From a virus: 28,832 nucleotides of DNA. Shown piece by piece: positions 7,813 to 15,300 of the stretch. Under the pieces are notes generated by a model that saw only the letters and a program-made list of their open reading frames with translations, had not been told where the DNA came from and ran no database searches. The first letter of the stretch is position 1, and each line of letters opens with the position of its first letter. Where the stretch lies: the IMG/VR virus record IMGVR_UViG_3300006990_000119, positions 1-28,832 of that record. One strand, written 5' to 3'. The position numbers and the translations under genes were made by a program.

Positions 7813-7942
7813 CAAACTTCCTTTGAAGATGTTTTACTCTACGCACATACTCTGCGTAAGTCATGGTACATCCACAACGTTCGCAATGTTTTGTCCATTC
7901 AGTACTGGACATTGTTAATCTAGGTTTAATCTGTTTCGACAT
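7796..7942 (-). CDS. 48-residue Cys-containing small protein between the channel genes
   Basis: An ATG at 7942 opens a frame of 48 residues ending TAG at 7796-7798. It contains HCERCGC (residues 19-25), a CxxC pair with an extra Cys and His that could bind zinc, followed by a charged helix (AEYVRRVKHLQRKFDERQK). It overlaps the MotA/ExbB-like stop by 17 bases and the ExbD/MotB-like start by 17 bases, and fills the only gap in the module. No strong ribosome site is seen, so coupling to the upstream gene would be needed. The gene is plausible rather than proven. Confidence 0.5.
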   Translation of the reverse strand: MSKQIKPRLTMSSTEWTKHCERCGCTMTYAEYVRRVKHLQRKFDERQK

Positions 7943-8375
7943 TTACTAGTTGCACTTTCAAAGCCTGACTGCACACAAGTCCAACTAGCGTTGTATAAAG
8001 TGCAGTACTCATTCCCAGAGCCATGTCTGTTAATGCTGTCTTTACGCTTGTTGTATCTGATACATTTAAACTCTCGAAACTGCTACCCAGCATTAGAATA
8101 AATCCTATAACGGTACCTATCATGCCTAATGCCAGCATCATCTCTGTAATGAACCATGCTATATTGGTCCCACTTTCTACAGACTTGCCTTTACTCTTTT
8201 TGTAAGTTTCATAACCTACAAAGATACTTGATCCAAAAAATAATGTGATAATAACAAAACTTAAACGTGTTATGTCGTTGTCTAGCAATGCTTGGGTAAA
8301 TCCAAACGCATGCACAATAAACATAGCTGCCATACTTGTGCAGAATAGCAGCCACCAACGTAAAAACATCGTCAT
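7926..8375 (-). CDS. MotA/TolQ/ExbB-like proton channel protein
   Basis: 149 residues with four hydrophobic segments (about 5-27, 38-55, 77-98 and 117-138). The stretch MLALGMIGTVIGFILMLGS (80-98) and the later ALTDMALGMSTALYTTLVGLVCS (114-136) match the two signature helices of the MotA/TolQ/ExbB family, whose core reads 'xGLLGTVxGMxxxF ... I..AL.TTA.GL..A.P'. In bacteria these proteins form pentamers around two ExbD/TolR/MotB helices and convert ion flow into motion. The next large gene downstream encodes an ExbD/MotB-like partner. ATG 8375 has a GGAGAAC site and a late-type promoter box just upstream. The family call is strong; the role in the phage is unknown. Confidence 0.8.
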   Translation of the reverse strand: MTMFLRWWLLFCTSMAAMFIVHAFGFTQALLDNDITRLSFVIITLFFGSSIFVGYETYKKSKGKSVESGTNIAWFITEMMLALGMIGTVIGFILMLGSSFESLNVSDTTSVKTALTDMALGMSTALYTTLVGLVCSQALKVQLVNVETD

Positions 8376-8390
8376 ATTTGTTCTCCGTTG

Positions 8391-8398
8391 TATTTATT
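8391..8398 (-). promoter_or_regulatory. late-type promoter box AATAAATA
   Basis: Minus strand AATAAATA (one mismatch to TATAAATA) followed by CAACGGAGAAC. This is the same arrangement as the perfect box at 2595, where CAACTGGAGAAC follows. It lies 16 bases before ATG 8375 and would start the MotA/ExbB-like membrane module. Confidence 0.5.
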
Positions 8399-8669
8399 TA
8401 CGTTCGGTGATTTCTAATACTAGTTCAGTACTGCCTTTAATAAGTCTGTGATAAACTTCTTTAGGAATAAAATATTCTCTGTTGGGCAAGAGTGATAAAG
8501 GTAAACAGTTATCTAACTGTAAAGCCCAGCCCTTGCCTTCTAACACAGTTACAACTCTGTGTTCTCTGTCGCGATGCCAGCACAAATCGCTATTGTCAGC
8601 GTCTGCTGCAAAAGTTCTAATAAATGTATCGTCTGAAATTTTCTTGTGTTCGTAGGGTGTTACCACCAC
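8394..8669 (-). CDS. small cupin-fold protein
   Basis: 91 residues. WHRDREHRVVTVLEGKGWAL (31-50) followed by LLPNREYFIPKEVYHRL (60-76) is a compact cupin motif pair. His32, His37 and His74 are candidate metal ligands, and the VLEGKG and YFIPKEVYH turns are typical. Such single-domain cupins bind a small ligand or act as sugar-modifying or dioxygenase enzymes; the substrate here cannot be told. No ATG is available near the front, so it starts with GTG 8669 inside the last codons of the preceding gene (10-base overlap). It closes the head-protein block just before a late promoter for the membrane module. Confidence 0.7.
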   Translation of the reverse strand: MVVTPYEHKKISDDTFIRTFAADADNSDLCWHRDREHRVVTVLEGKGWALQLDNCLPLSLLPNREYFIPKEVYHRLIKGSTELVLEITERK

Positions 8670-9211
8670 TGCCCGCCTTTAACGCCTAATGCTTTGTAAC
8701 GTGGAGTACGACAACTCCAGTATCGTGCAGTCGTCTTATCATTTGCTTGCTTACACTTGTGTCGTGCTACAAAACTTTTAACTGCACCTCTGTCATTTGC
8801 TTTTACACTAAGTCCAGTTGTGTCGCCCCATGATACTTTAATCACGTTGCCTTTTTTATTCTTTGTATACACATAAAACTTCTTACTACCGCCACGCTTT
8901 GGACTATTAAGTTTTACTTTACGTCCTTGGTACTCTGCTTCATCAAGTTCTTCTTCTTCGATCATAGGCACATCAAGTGCTACCATTTCATCTTCGATCA
9001 TAATACATTCGCCGATGTCTGTAGCAATTAGTTCTTGATCTTCCCAATCTAAGTTTAGTTCTTCAGCACGTTCACGTACTTGCTTATAGAATTCAGTAAA
9101 TGCTAAACTGCCGGGACGGAACATGCACTCTGTGAATGGAATATTCTTTTTAATATGTTCAGCAATAGTTTTGTTTACTGTTGCTTTAATGTCAAATTCA
9201 CTTACTCTCAT
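8660..9211 (-). CDS. head-associated-type phage protein with basic C-terminal domain
   Basis: 183 residues. A helical N-terminal part (about 1-75) leads into an acidic linker with EEEELDEA (85-92). It then reaches a basic domain (about 97-183) with LNSPKRGGSKKFYVYTKN, an SWGD turn, FVARHKCKQ and ARYWSCRTPRY, ending in GGQWW. That C-terminal pattern recurs in many tailed-phage proteins of unknown function. The N-terminus MRVSEF resembles other proteins of this block. L89-D90-E91 followed by Ala fits the I/L-x-E consensus of T4-type prohead protease and would release the C-terminal domain. ATG 9211 overlaps the previous stop by 14 bases. Confidence 0.7.
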   Translation of the reverse strand: MRVSEFDIKATVNKTIAEHIKKNIPFTECMFRPGSLAFTEFYKQVRERAEELNLDWEDQELIATDIGECIMIEDEMVALDVPMIEEEELDEAEYQGRKVKLNSPKRGGSKKFYVYTKNKKGNVIKVSWGDTTGLSVKANDRGAVKSFVARHKCKQANDKTTARYWSCRTPRYKALGVKGGQWW

Positions 9212-9359
9212 TGCGCATACTTTCTATAAGTTTCTTCATTATTTCACCGCGTTGTATTACACTAAGTCTTTGTAGTTCGTTAAACTTAATTTGTTCAACA
9301 TACTTGTCGCGGTTTGCTGGTATTGCTAAAAGTTCTTCAATACTCTTAGTTGCTGACAT
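9198..9359 (-). CDS. small helical protein, unknown
   Basis: 53 residues from ATG 9359, which overlaps the preceding stop by 14 bases; a longer reading to 9458 would lie largely within that gene. The sequence is helical (SIEELLAIPANRDKYVEQIK, then QRGEIMKKLIESMR). No family is recognised. Its position inside the run of head-type genes suggests a structural or assembly role. Confidence 0.6.
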   Translation of the reverse strand: MSATKSIEELLAIPANRDKYVEQIKFNELQRLSVIQRGEIMKKLIESMRNESK

Positions 9360-9654
9360 TTTTAGCCTTACCTTTACGATTCTTGTTTGGGTCTTTTGCT
9401 CTTTTGCGTTTAACAGCACGTGCAATGCCTGCCTTGCCATCTTTTTTACCATCACCATCTTTGTCTGCGTTGCGCAGTTTTGCTGCCGCGCTCTTACTCA
9501 AACATTTAGGTTTTGCTTTGCCTTTGGTATCGCCACACTTGCCAATACGGTTACCTGAACTATCATAAGCATCCCAGCCACCGCCGCCTGCACCACCTTG
9601 TTTGCCTTTGCCAAACCAGGCACGTAGGTCCTCATGTAATTCTTCAATACGCAT
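9346..9654 (-). CDS. small basic Gly/Lys-rich phage protein
   Basis: 102 residues. The N-terminus MRIEELHEDLRAWFGKGK leads into a Gly-rich turn (GGAGGGGWDAYDSSGNRIGK). After that come KCGDTKGKAKPKCLSKSAAAKL with two cysteines, and a very basic tail with repeated K/R, D and G (DKDGDGKKDGKAG, KRKRAKDPNKNRKGK). This 'GKCGD..GK.KPKCL' domain recurs in marine phage proteins. The basic tail would suit DNA binding in the capsid (inference). L6-H7-E8 then Asp fits a prohead-protease site. Start and previous stop are adjacent. Confidence 0.7.
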   Translation of the reverse strand: MRIEELHEDLRAWFGKGKQGGAGGGGWDAYDSSGNRIGKCGDTKGKAKPKCLSKSAAAKLRNADKDGDGKKDGKAGIARAVKRKRAKDPNKNRKGKAKNVSN

Positions 9655-10434
9655 TTATTTCTTCTTTGAATTGCCCCAGTTGGCGGCACCAACTTTGCGG
9701 CATTTTACAAGTGCGCCACTTGCATACGCACTGGGCCATACTTTGTAGCGTGATTTAACTTTACGGTAACAAGCATCTTTTTTACCTGCTGCTTCATCAA
9801 ACTGTTCTTCTGTTAGTGATTCTTCAACACTTTCACTTAAACCTAAACGCTGTGTAATTTCTCTGTGTAAGAAGTTTGATCTACCTACAGTATCACTTGG
9901 ATCGCCACCTGCGATACTATATGCACGTTCCATTTCTTCTGAGTCATAATTGCGCATATGTTCGACACTATAGTTTATGTTACCTTCTTCATCTGTACCA
10001 GCATAGTAATCTACAACCATGTCAACAAACTGTTCTTCTTCAGCGTTCATTTCTTCATCGTCATCATATGGTGTAGAGCCTTCATTGGCTTTAACCTGAT
10101 CTGCATTACTGCCCATCATTTTGCCCTGTGTGGCACTTGTGTTAGCCGGAAACATGTCACCTTTAAGCGTATCCATTGCACGTTTCATCATGCCAATGTT
10201 TTGATCCACGCTGTACTTTAGATCAGGATCTTCTGCTTTTGCTTGTAGTTCTGCTTTAGTAAGAGCAGTTAGCGCACGTGCAAGTTTTAACTTGTCACCT
10301 TTGCCCATTTTAACCATGCGTACTAGTTTATTAACTTCGTCCTGTACTACTTTGCGTTCGTCACTGAAGTTCTTTTTAACTTGTAGTGCAGCTTTTTCAA
10401 GTGCAGAATTTTCATTAAACTGTTTAAAACGCAT
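9655..10434 (-). CDS. putative internal head protein with conserved C-terminal Cys domain
   Basis: 259 residues. The N-terminus MRFKQFNENS is followed by a helical region (about 10-100), an acidic stretch (DDDEEMNAEEEQ) and a mixed region. It ends in a conserved 42-residue domain, KKDACYRKVKSRYKVWPSAY (218-237) and then ASGALVKCRKVGAANWGN, a module seen at the ends of many phage proteins. Possible I/L-x-E protease sites lie at L199-S-E201 and L207-T-E209, and F212-D-E214 comes just before the C-terminal domain. GAGGA lies ahead of ATG 10434. I infer a core or internal head protein; the biochemical function is unknown. Confidence 0.72.
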   Translation of the reverse strand: MRFKQFNENSALEKAALQVKKNFSDERKVVQDEVNKLVRMVKMGKGDKLKLARALTALTKAELQAKAEDPDLKYSVDQNIGMMKRAMDTLKGDMFPANTSATQGKMMGSNADQVKANEGSTPYDDDEEMNAEEEQFVDMVVDYYAGTDEEGNINYSVEHMRNYDSEEMERAYSIAGGDPSDTVGRSNFLHREITQRLGLSESVEESLTEEQFDEAAGKKDACYRKVKSRYKVWPSAYASGALVKCRKVGAANWGNSKKK

Positions 10435-10437
10435 TGC

Positions 10438-10974
10438 TTAGTCCTCAGGCTGTTGTTCTGGTGTATTTCCTAATGCATCGTAATGTGCAGTTTCACTTGC
10501 TTCGTATGCATTGCTAAGTGCCTCACGCATGTCTGCTAGTGCAGCAACATCGCCACCTGCTTGTGCAATTTTAGTTTCAAGCATACCACCTTCACGAACC
10601 ATCTTTTCAAGTGTATTGATTGTTTCAGCCATTTTAGCAAATGCACGATCAGCATACTCATATTCTGCTGTGCCTTCGTCAATCAATGACTTCATTTCTT
10701 CAACTTCAGTGCCTGCTGTGCGTTCTGCTTTCATAAACTTAGCAAAACGATCCTGCATAGTTTCTTCAACTTCTGCTTCTTCTGCTTCGTTAACAACAGG
10801 AGTATAAGGATTCTCTGCACTAATAGCATCAAATTGCTGTAGTAAGTTTTTAGTTGCACCTGTTTCTGCCTGCAAAGAGCCTGTCTCTACAACGTCTGTG
10901 CTTTCAACTAATTGTGTTGATTCATTTGCTTCAATAGCATTTAGTTTCTGTACTAATGAGAAAAAGTCAGACAT
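10438..10974 (-). CDS. acidic helical protein, scaffold/core-like
   Basis: 178 residues from ATG 10974, which overlaps the preceding stop as TAATG; an in-frame ATG at 10989 lies five codons earlier. The protein is strongly acidic and nearly all helix (EEAEVEETMQDRFAKFMKAE, then long Ala/Glu-rich helices) with no Cys. This composition is typical of prohead scaffold or core proteins. No specific family is recognised. It lies between other head-type genes in a tight run. Confidence 0.65.
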   Translation of the reverse strand: MSDFFSLVQKLNAIEANESTQLVESTDVVETGSLQAETGATKNLLQQFDAISAENPYTPVVNEAEEAEVEETMQDRFAKFMKAERTAGTEVEEMKSLIDEGTAEYEYADRAFAKMAETINTLEKMVREGGMLETKIAQAGGDVAALADMREALSNAYEASETAHYDALGNTPEQQPED

Positions 10975-11642
10975 TATTTTTTGCTCCATTCTGAAAATTT
11001 ACTTTGTGTTTGCATTTTTGCTGCCGCGTTTGCTTGCTTTTGCTTTGTAACTGCACTTACCTTAGGACCTTTAGGCGCTGGGCTACTAGGCTGTGATACT
11101 CTATCAACTTGCTTAACAAGTCTTGACATTCTCTCACTATCTGATTTAGTATAGCCTGGTGCTTTAGATTGCTTTGGAAGTTTTGCAATAATGTCTCCAA
11201 TTACATCTTCTTCAACTGCTTCATCAAGTTCTTCTTCTTCAACTGCTTCATCAAGTTCTTCTTCTGATGCTTCACTTGCAGTTTCTTCTTCAACACTTTC
11301 TTGTGGCATTGTCATAGCGTCTGTCATATCACCAGCAACAGGAACAACTGCTAGTTCTACGTCTGCCATCATTTCACCTTCCATGTGATGCTTTACTGCA
11401 CTCAAATAGTCAGCAGCTTTAGTAATCTTTGCTGCTACCCAACCATCAACGCCTTCCATTTCAGAAACATCTTTCATCATTTTATGGATTGCTACTGCAT
11501 ACTTTGCAGTCTTGTATAGATCGCTTCGCGCCATTTGTACTTCATGATCCATTTCAGCCTCATGTGCCATGTCGCCTAAGCCTTCGTTAAGTTGTGGTTT
11601 CTCAACGTTCATTTCTTCTAGTTTTGTAATAATATCACGCAT
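10974..11642 (-). CDS. putative prohead core/internal protein with repeated acidic linker
   Basis: 222 residues. A helical domain (about 25-90; DLYKTAKYAVAIHKMM, then VDGWVAAKITKAADYL) resembles one found repeatedly in marine myovirus head-region proteins. It is followed by an acidic linker holding a tandem nine-residue repeat EEELDEAVE (128-145) and a basic Lys/Gln-rich tail. Prohead-protease-like sites are L18-N-E20 then Gly, L130-D-E132 then Ala and L139-D-E141 then Ala. A late promoter box lies 31 bases upstream. The role as a processed core protein is inferred. Confidence 0.7.
   Translation of the reverse strand: MRDIITKLEEMNVEKPQLNEGLGDMAHEAEMDHEVQMARSDLYKTAKYAVAIHKMMKDVSEMEGVDGWVAAKITKAADYLSAVKHHMEGEMMADVELAVVPVAGDMTDAMTMPQESVEEETASEASEEELDEAVEEEELDEAVEEDVIGDIIAKLPKQSKAPGYTKSDSERMSRLVKQVDRVSQPSSPAPKGPKVSAVTKQKQANAAAKMQTQSKFSEWSKK
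11212..11265 (-). repeat. tandem 27-base repeat coding for EEELDEAVE
   Basis: Two nearly identical 27-base units (11212-11238 and 11239-11265) lie in frame inside the putative core protein. Each encodes one copy of the nine-residue acidic unit with an L-D-E-A site. The repeat keeps the frame, so it changes only linker length. Confidence 0.8.
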
Positions 11643-11672
11643 TGTATTGTTCCTGTTTCAATTAGTATCTTA

Positions 11673-11680
11673 TATTTATC
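11673..11680 (-). promoter_or_regulatory. late-type promoter box GATAAATA
   Basis: Minus strand GATAAATA, one mismatch to the T4 late consensus, lies 31 bases before ATG 11642 and partly inside the end of the 67-residue gene upstream. It would drive the head-protein run from the core-like protein onward. Confidence 0.45.
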
Positions 11681-11879
11681 CGTTACGCTTGAGCGGGCCG
11701 CCAAAGATACTAGTGCCTTTCATGTCAAGTGCATTGTCAGTAGGCTTTTGCTTCTTGGGCTTTTTTTGCGCACTTTTATGTGCATATGGATTTGTAGTCT
11801 GTGGATTAACTACTGTTGCAAAGTTTCCACTTGCTGTAGCAGTTGCACTTGCTGTTTCTGTTATATCTTTAATTTTCAT
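11676..11879 (-). CDS. small phage protein, unknown
   Basis: 67 residues from ATG 11879, which has an excellent AAGGAG site; a start at 11897 would lie inside the previous gene. MKIKDITETASATATASGNF resembles small proteins common in marine myoviruses. The rest is basic, with a KKPKKQK patch. I6-T-E8 then Thr fits the I/L-x-E protease pattern near the N-terminus, as in T4 internal-protein targeting peptides. No biochemical function is known. Confidence 0.7.
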   Translation of the reverse strand: MKIKDITETASATATASGNFATVVNPQTTNPYAHKSAQKKPKKQKPTDNALDMKGTSIFGGPLKRNG

Positions 11880-12102
11880 CAATCTTCTCCTTAGCACAGT
11901 AACTATCGAGTGTTACTGCCACATCTGTTAAGCTCTCAACTTTAATATCATAGTTGTCAGAGTTAACTAGTTGTACACGTAATGTATTAGAAACAGTGTC
12001 GGGTATGATAGTATAATAACGTTCTGTTATTAGTTCATTGTTAATATACACTCTATACGGAGTGTTGTCAACATCACATTTCAATACTGCTTCTATAAAC
12101 AT
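11869..12102 (-). CDS. small beta-rich protein, unknown
   Basis: 77 residues. Alternating hydrophobic strands (MFIEAVLKCD, YRVYINNEL, TLRVQLVNS, IKVESLTDVAVTL) suggest a small beta-sandwich, as in minor virion or fibre-associated proteins. The end overlaps the next start by 11 bases. No family is recognised. Confidence 0.65.
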   Translation of the reverse strand: MFIEAVLKCDVDNTPYRVYINNELITERYYTIIPDTVSNTLRVQLVNSDNYDIKVESLTDVAVTLDSYCAKEKIDEN

Positions 12103-12103
12103 T

Positions 12104-12352
12104 TTAGTCTCTCATATTAAATGCAAAACTTACTTGCCTTGCTAGTTGTGTGCCTCTATCTCTTTCGGCTTTTTTACTGCTCTTCTTCATTTTATTAGCC
12201 TTTGCACGGAGTCTTTTGAGATCCGTTTTGCTAAGTTTATCTCCGGCGCCCTTACCCAAATACATTGCTGCTTTGCGTTTTAAACTCCCTGGTCGGCTGC
12301 CTGGTTTTGCTTTTTGTGTAAAGTCCTCAGTTAGTTTCTGTAGTTCCTCCAT
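12104..12352 (-). CDS. small basic helical protein, head-region type
   Basis: 82 residues from ATG 12352 (MEELQKLTED). An in-frame ATG at 12400 would add a low-complexity Asn/Gln-rich front and overlap the upstream gene by 74 rather than 26 bases, so the inner start is preferred but not certain; neither has a clear ribosome site. The body is strongly basic (SLKRKAAMYLGKGAGDKL, LKRLRAKANKMKKSSKK) and would suit binding to nucleic acid or to an acidic scaffold. L7-T-E9 fits the protease-site pattern. Function is unknown. Confidence 0.6.
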   Translation of the reverse strand: MEELQKLTEDFTQKAKPGSRPGSLKRKAAMYLGKGAGDKLSKTDLKRLRAKANKMKKSSKKAERDRGTQLARQVSFAFNMRD

Positions 12353-15300
12353 CAGACTGTTTACTTGGTTGTTGTGATTGTTGGGCTGATCGTTTTCCAT
12401 CGTTCTGCTCTTTTTGTTGTTTGATCCACGCTATTGCTTTTCTATTCTTAGGTGGAGTGTTTAAAAATCTCTGTGTCTCATTGTACACTTTATCAAAGTT
12501 TTTCTGTCTATCAAGGTCTTCTAATCCTCCACTGTTATCAATGATGTGAAAACGGTCTGCACCAAAAATCTGTTGAAACTTCATCAAATTTTGTTGTACA
12601 TCATTCCACATTTTTTCTACTTTTGCAGGTTCTAAACTGCGTTCTCTTTGTTGGTTACGCTGTTGTGCAACTTCCAGACTTGTGTTTACATATATCATAC
12701 TAACATCATAACCAATTGCTTTTAGTTTTTCTGCCATCACTTGATACTTGGAAACATCCTTGCCTGTGCCGTCAATGATCAAACCTAAGCGTCCATCTAA
12801 GTAAGTTCTTTCGCGCTGTCTAGATAAACCTTTTGCTTTGTCACGAATCTCTTGACCCTGGGGTGAAAAAATAGTCTCAGGATCCAGAGAAAGACCCTGC
12901 TTTTTCATTAAAAATTCATATACTTCATCGCTGTTAATACTGCGTAGTCCTGTGCCGCCAAGTATGTTCTTAGCAACAAAACTCTTGCCACTGCCTGGTC
13001 CACCTGCTAGGAACACTGCTTTAAAGATATGCGGATCGTTAACGCCTTCTTCTAGTTCAGCTTCTCCCATTACATTGTCCCATGCACGTTTAAGCATGCT
13101 AGGCTTTTGTTTTTTCTTTGGCTTGTAATGATTTGGTTGTGAATATACGCCAGTGCCTCTTTGATAAGTAGCACCTTTTCTACTTTTCTTCACTGCTCTG
13201 CCTGGAGTACCGCTTCTATTACCAAATGTATTTCTCAAAGATCCTGAAACTGCTTCCCAGTTTTCATCCATTATGTCCTTTACAGTGTCAATACTCTGAG
13301 GACCTGATGGATGTGTAGGATTAATACTAACAGTCTTACCGTTCATTAGTTCACTAATGTTTGCTGATTTGCCAATTTGATCCAGTAGTTTATGTAGTGG
13401 ATCGTTTGCATCATGATCAATTTCATAGTTAGGCTTGCCACGTACTTCACTGCGTTCACCTGTACTAGTATCCTTAATGTGTAGGATTAACTGATCTTCG
13501 TCATTTTCTAGTTTTAACTGATAACCTTCAACAGCAAATTCTTTATTACTTGTCTTAAAGTCTTTCTTACGCATTACAGTTTTAGCAATCAAATCTAATT
13601 CGTTATTTTCTCTGTCATACTGTAGTGCAAAGGGCAAGTTAATATCTGTTTGCAAGTCTTTCATTACTGCTTCTTGACCAGGACCCATTTGTGCAATAGG
13701 CTTTGCCCAACGCTTGTATTCTTGTTTGAATAAGCGTGTAAGTTCTGCAGGTGTAATAGGCTTTTTGTTACGAGGATCATTAACACGATCTAGGAAGTGG
13801 CGTGTAAACTCTACATCAATACCTACTTTAGAAAACAGTTTGTCTGCAAATGTTTCTAGTTGGTCAATGTCAACTTGTGTTACTGCTTCCATTGCAACAG
13901 GTCTAGGCACTGCCAAACGCTTTTGACGTTCACGCTTGCGTTCTTCTGCTTTTTGTGCAAGATACTTTTTCATTTTAAGATAATCGCCTACTGGATCATC
14001 TTCTTTGTGTCCAAGCATATTGTCTATCCAACTACCAATATCTTCGTAACGTAGTTTGCCAGGCGTGCTTGGCTTTATTTTAAGCGGACGATGTGGGAAT
14101 ATATTAATTGCTCCACCAGAAGTTGGTACACTAATTGCACCTCGAGTTTCATCATAAATGTCTTTATAGTAAACATCATCAAATTTGTTAACAAGTGCAT
14201 ACAGTTGCTTTGCTGGCATATTAACACGGAAAACATTAAGATCATTACCTGTATTCATTGCTGCTAACCAACGATGATGTCCGTCGATAATATAATTGTC
14301 ACTGCTAAGGATAATTGGCTTTGTGTTAGGACCTAGTTCTACATTCTTTTTAAGTTGCTTAATAACACCTGCATCACTAAACTCATCCTGCATTGCCTTA
14401 ACATCACGTGCTGGAATTATTTCCTTTTTAAATGTAACACCATTATCTCGCATGTAGTCTAAAAACTTTGGATAGTCTTTACTCTTTACCTGTGGCATAT
14501 CCTTGCGCTTTATGCCCAGTGTATCTTTTGCGTCAGGCTTTTGTATTTTTAGTTCATCTAATTGAACACTAAATGCTGTACTAGGAATAATGCCGTTGTA
14601 TGCTAGTGTACTGTCATCATCCATTACATTTGGATCATCTTCTAACTTTTCAAGATCCAGTTTGCTTGCATCAATTACGAGTACAACAATATTATCAATG
14701 TATTCGTCTGGCACTTCTTCATTTGCTTCTGCATGACTTACAGCAACTTCATAGTCCTTGGCGAGGTATACATAACCTGGCTTACTATCTTCCCATTGTG
14801 TTTGTGCGCCACTACCGCCTAGTCCATTCTTCATAATACTATCAAGGAACGGTTTGTATGTTGCATGATACAATGATGCAGGTTCTTCATTTACGTCCTG
14901 TGTAAGTGGCTTTACTATGTTCTTGTATGTCCAACTGTCTTTGTTAATGTTGCCTTTACTAATATTTTTAGCAACATCTGCTACTTCTTCGCCACCACGT
15001 TTAGCAATATCTAATACTTTTGCACCACCACGTTTAGCAACATCCAATGCTGTTTTTTTAAGTTCTGGCTTTGCCGCATCCCATGCTTGGCTGACTTTAC
15101 TAGTAATTTTATCTGACAAACTAGGTTCAGGTTTTTTACTAGCAATATGCTTTTGTATTTGACTGTCTGTTGGCCCATCAACAATATCAATAGGCTTGTA
15201 CTTTGTAGTAAGTGGTTTTTTAGGAATACCTTGGTAATCTTTTACACCAGCCTTCGCCGCTCCGTACCATTGACCCCAGCCACTTTTTGCAGCATTTTGC

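Noticed and set aside
7135-8375. A Zorya-type defence system.
   Set aside because: The channel pair is reminiscent of ZorA/ZorB, but the long ZorA tail, the OmpA-like domain and any helicase or nuclease partner genes are absent.
11212-11265. Direct repeats considered as a CRISPR array.
   Set aside because: The two units are adjacent without spacers, in frame, and encode an acidic linker.
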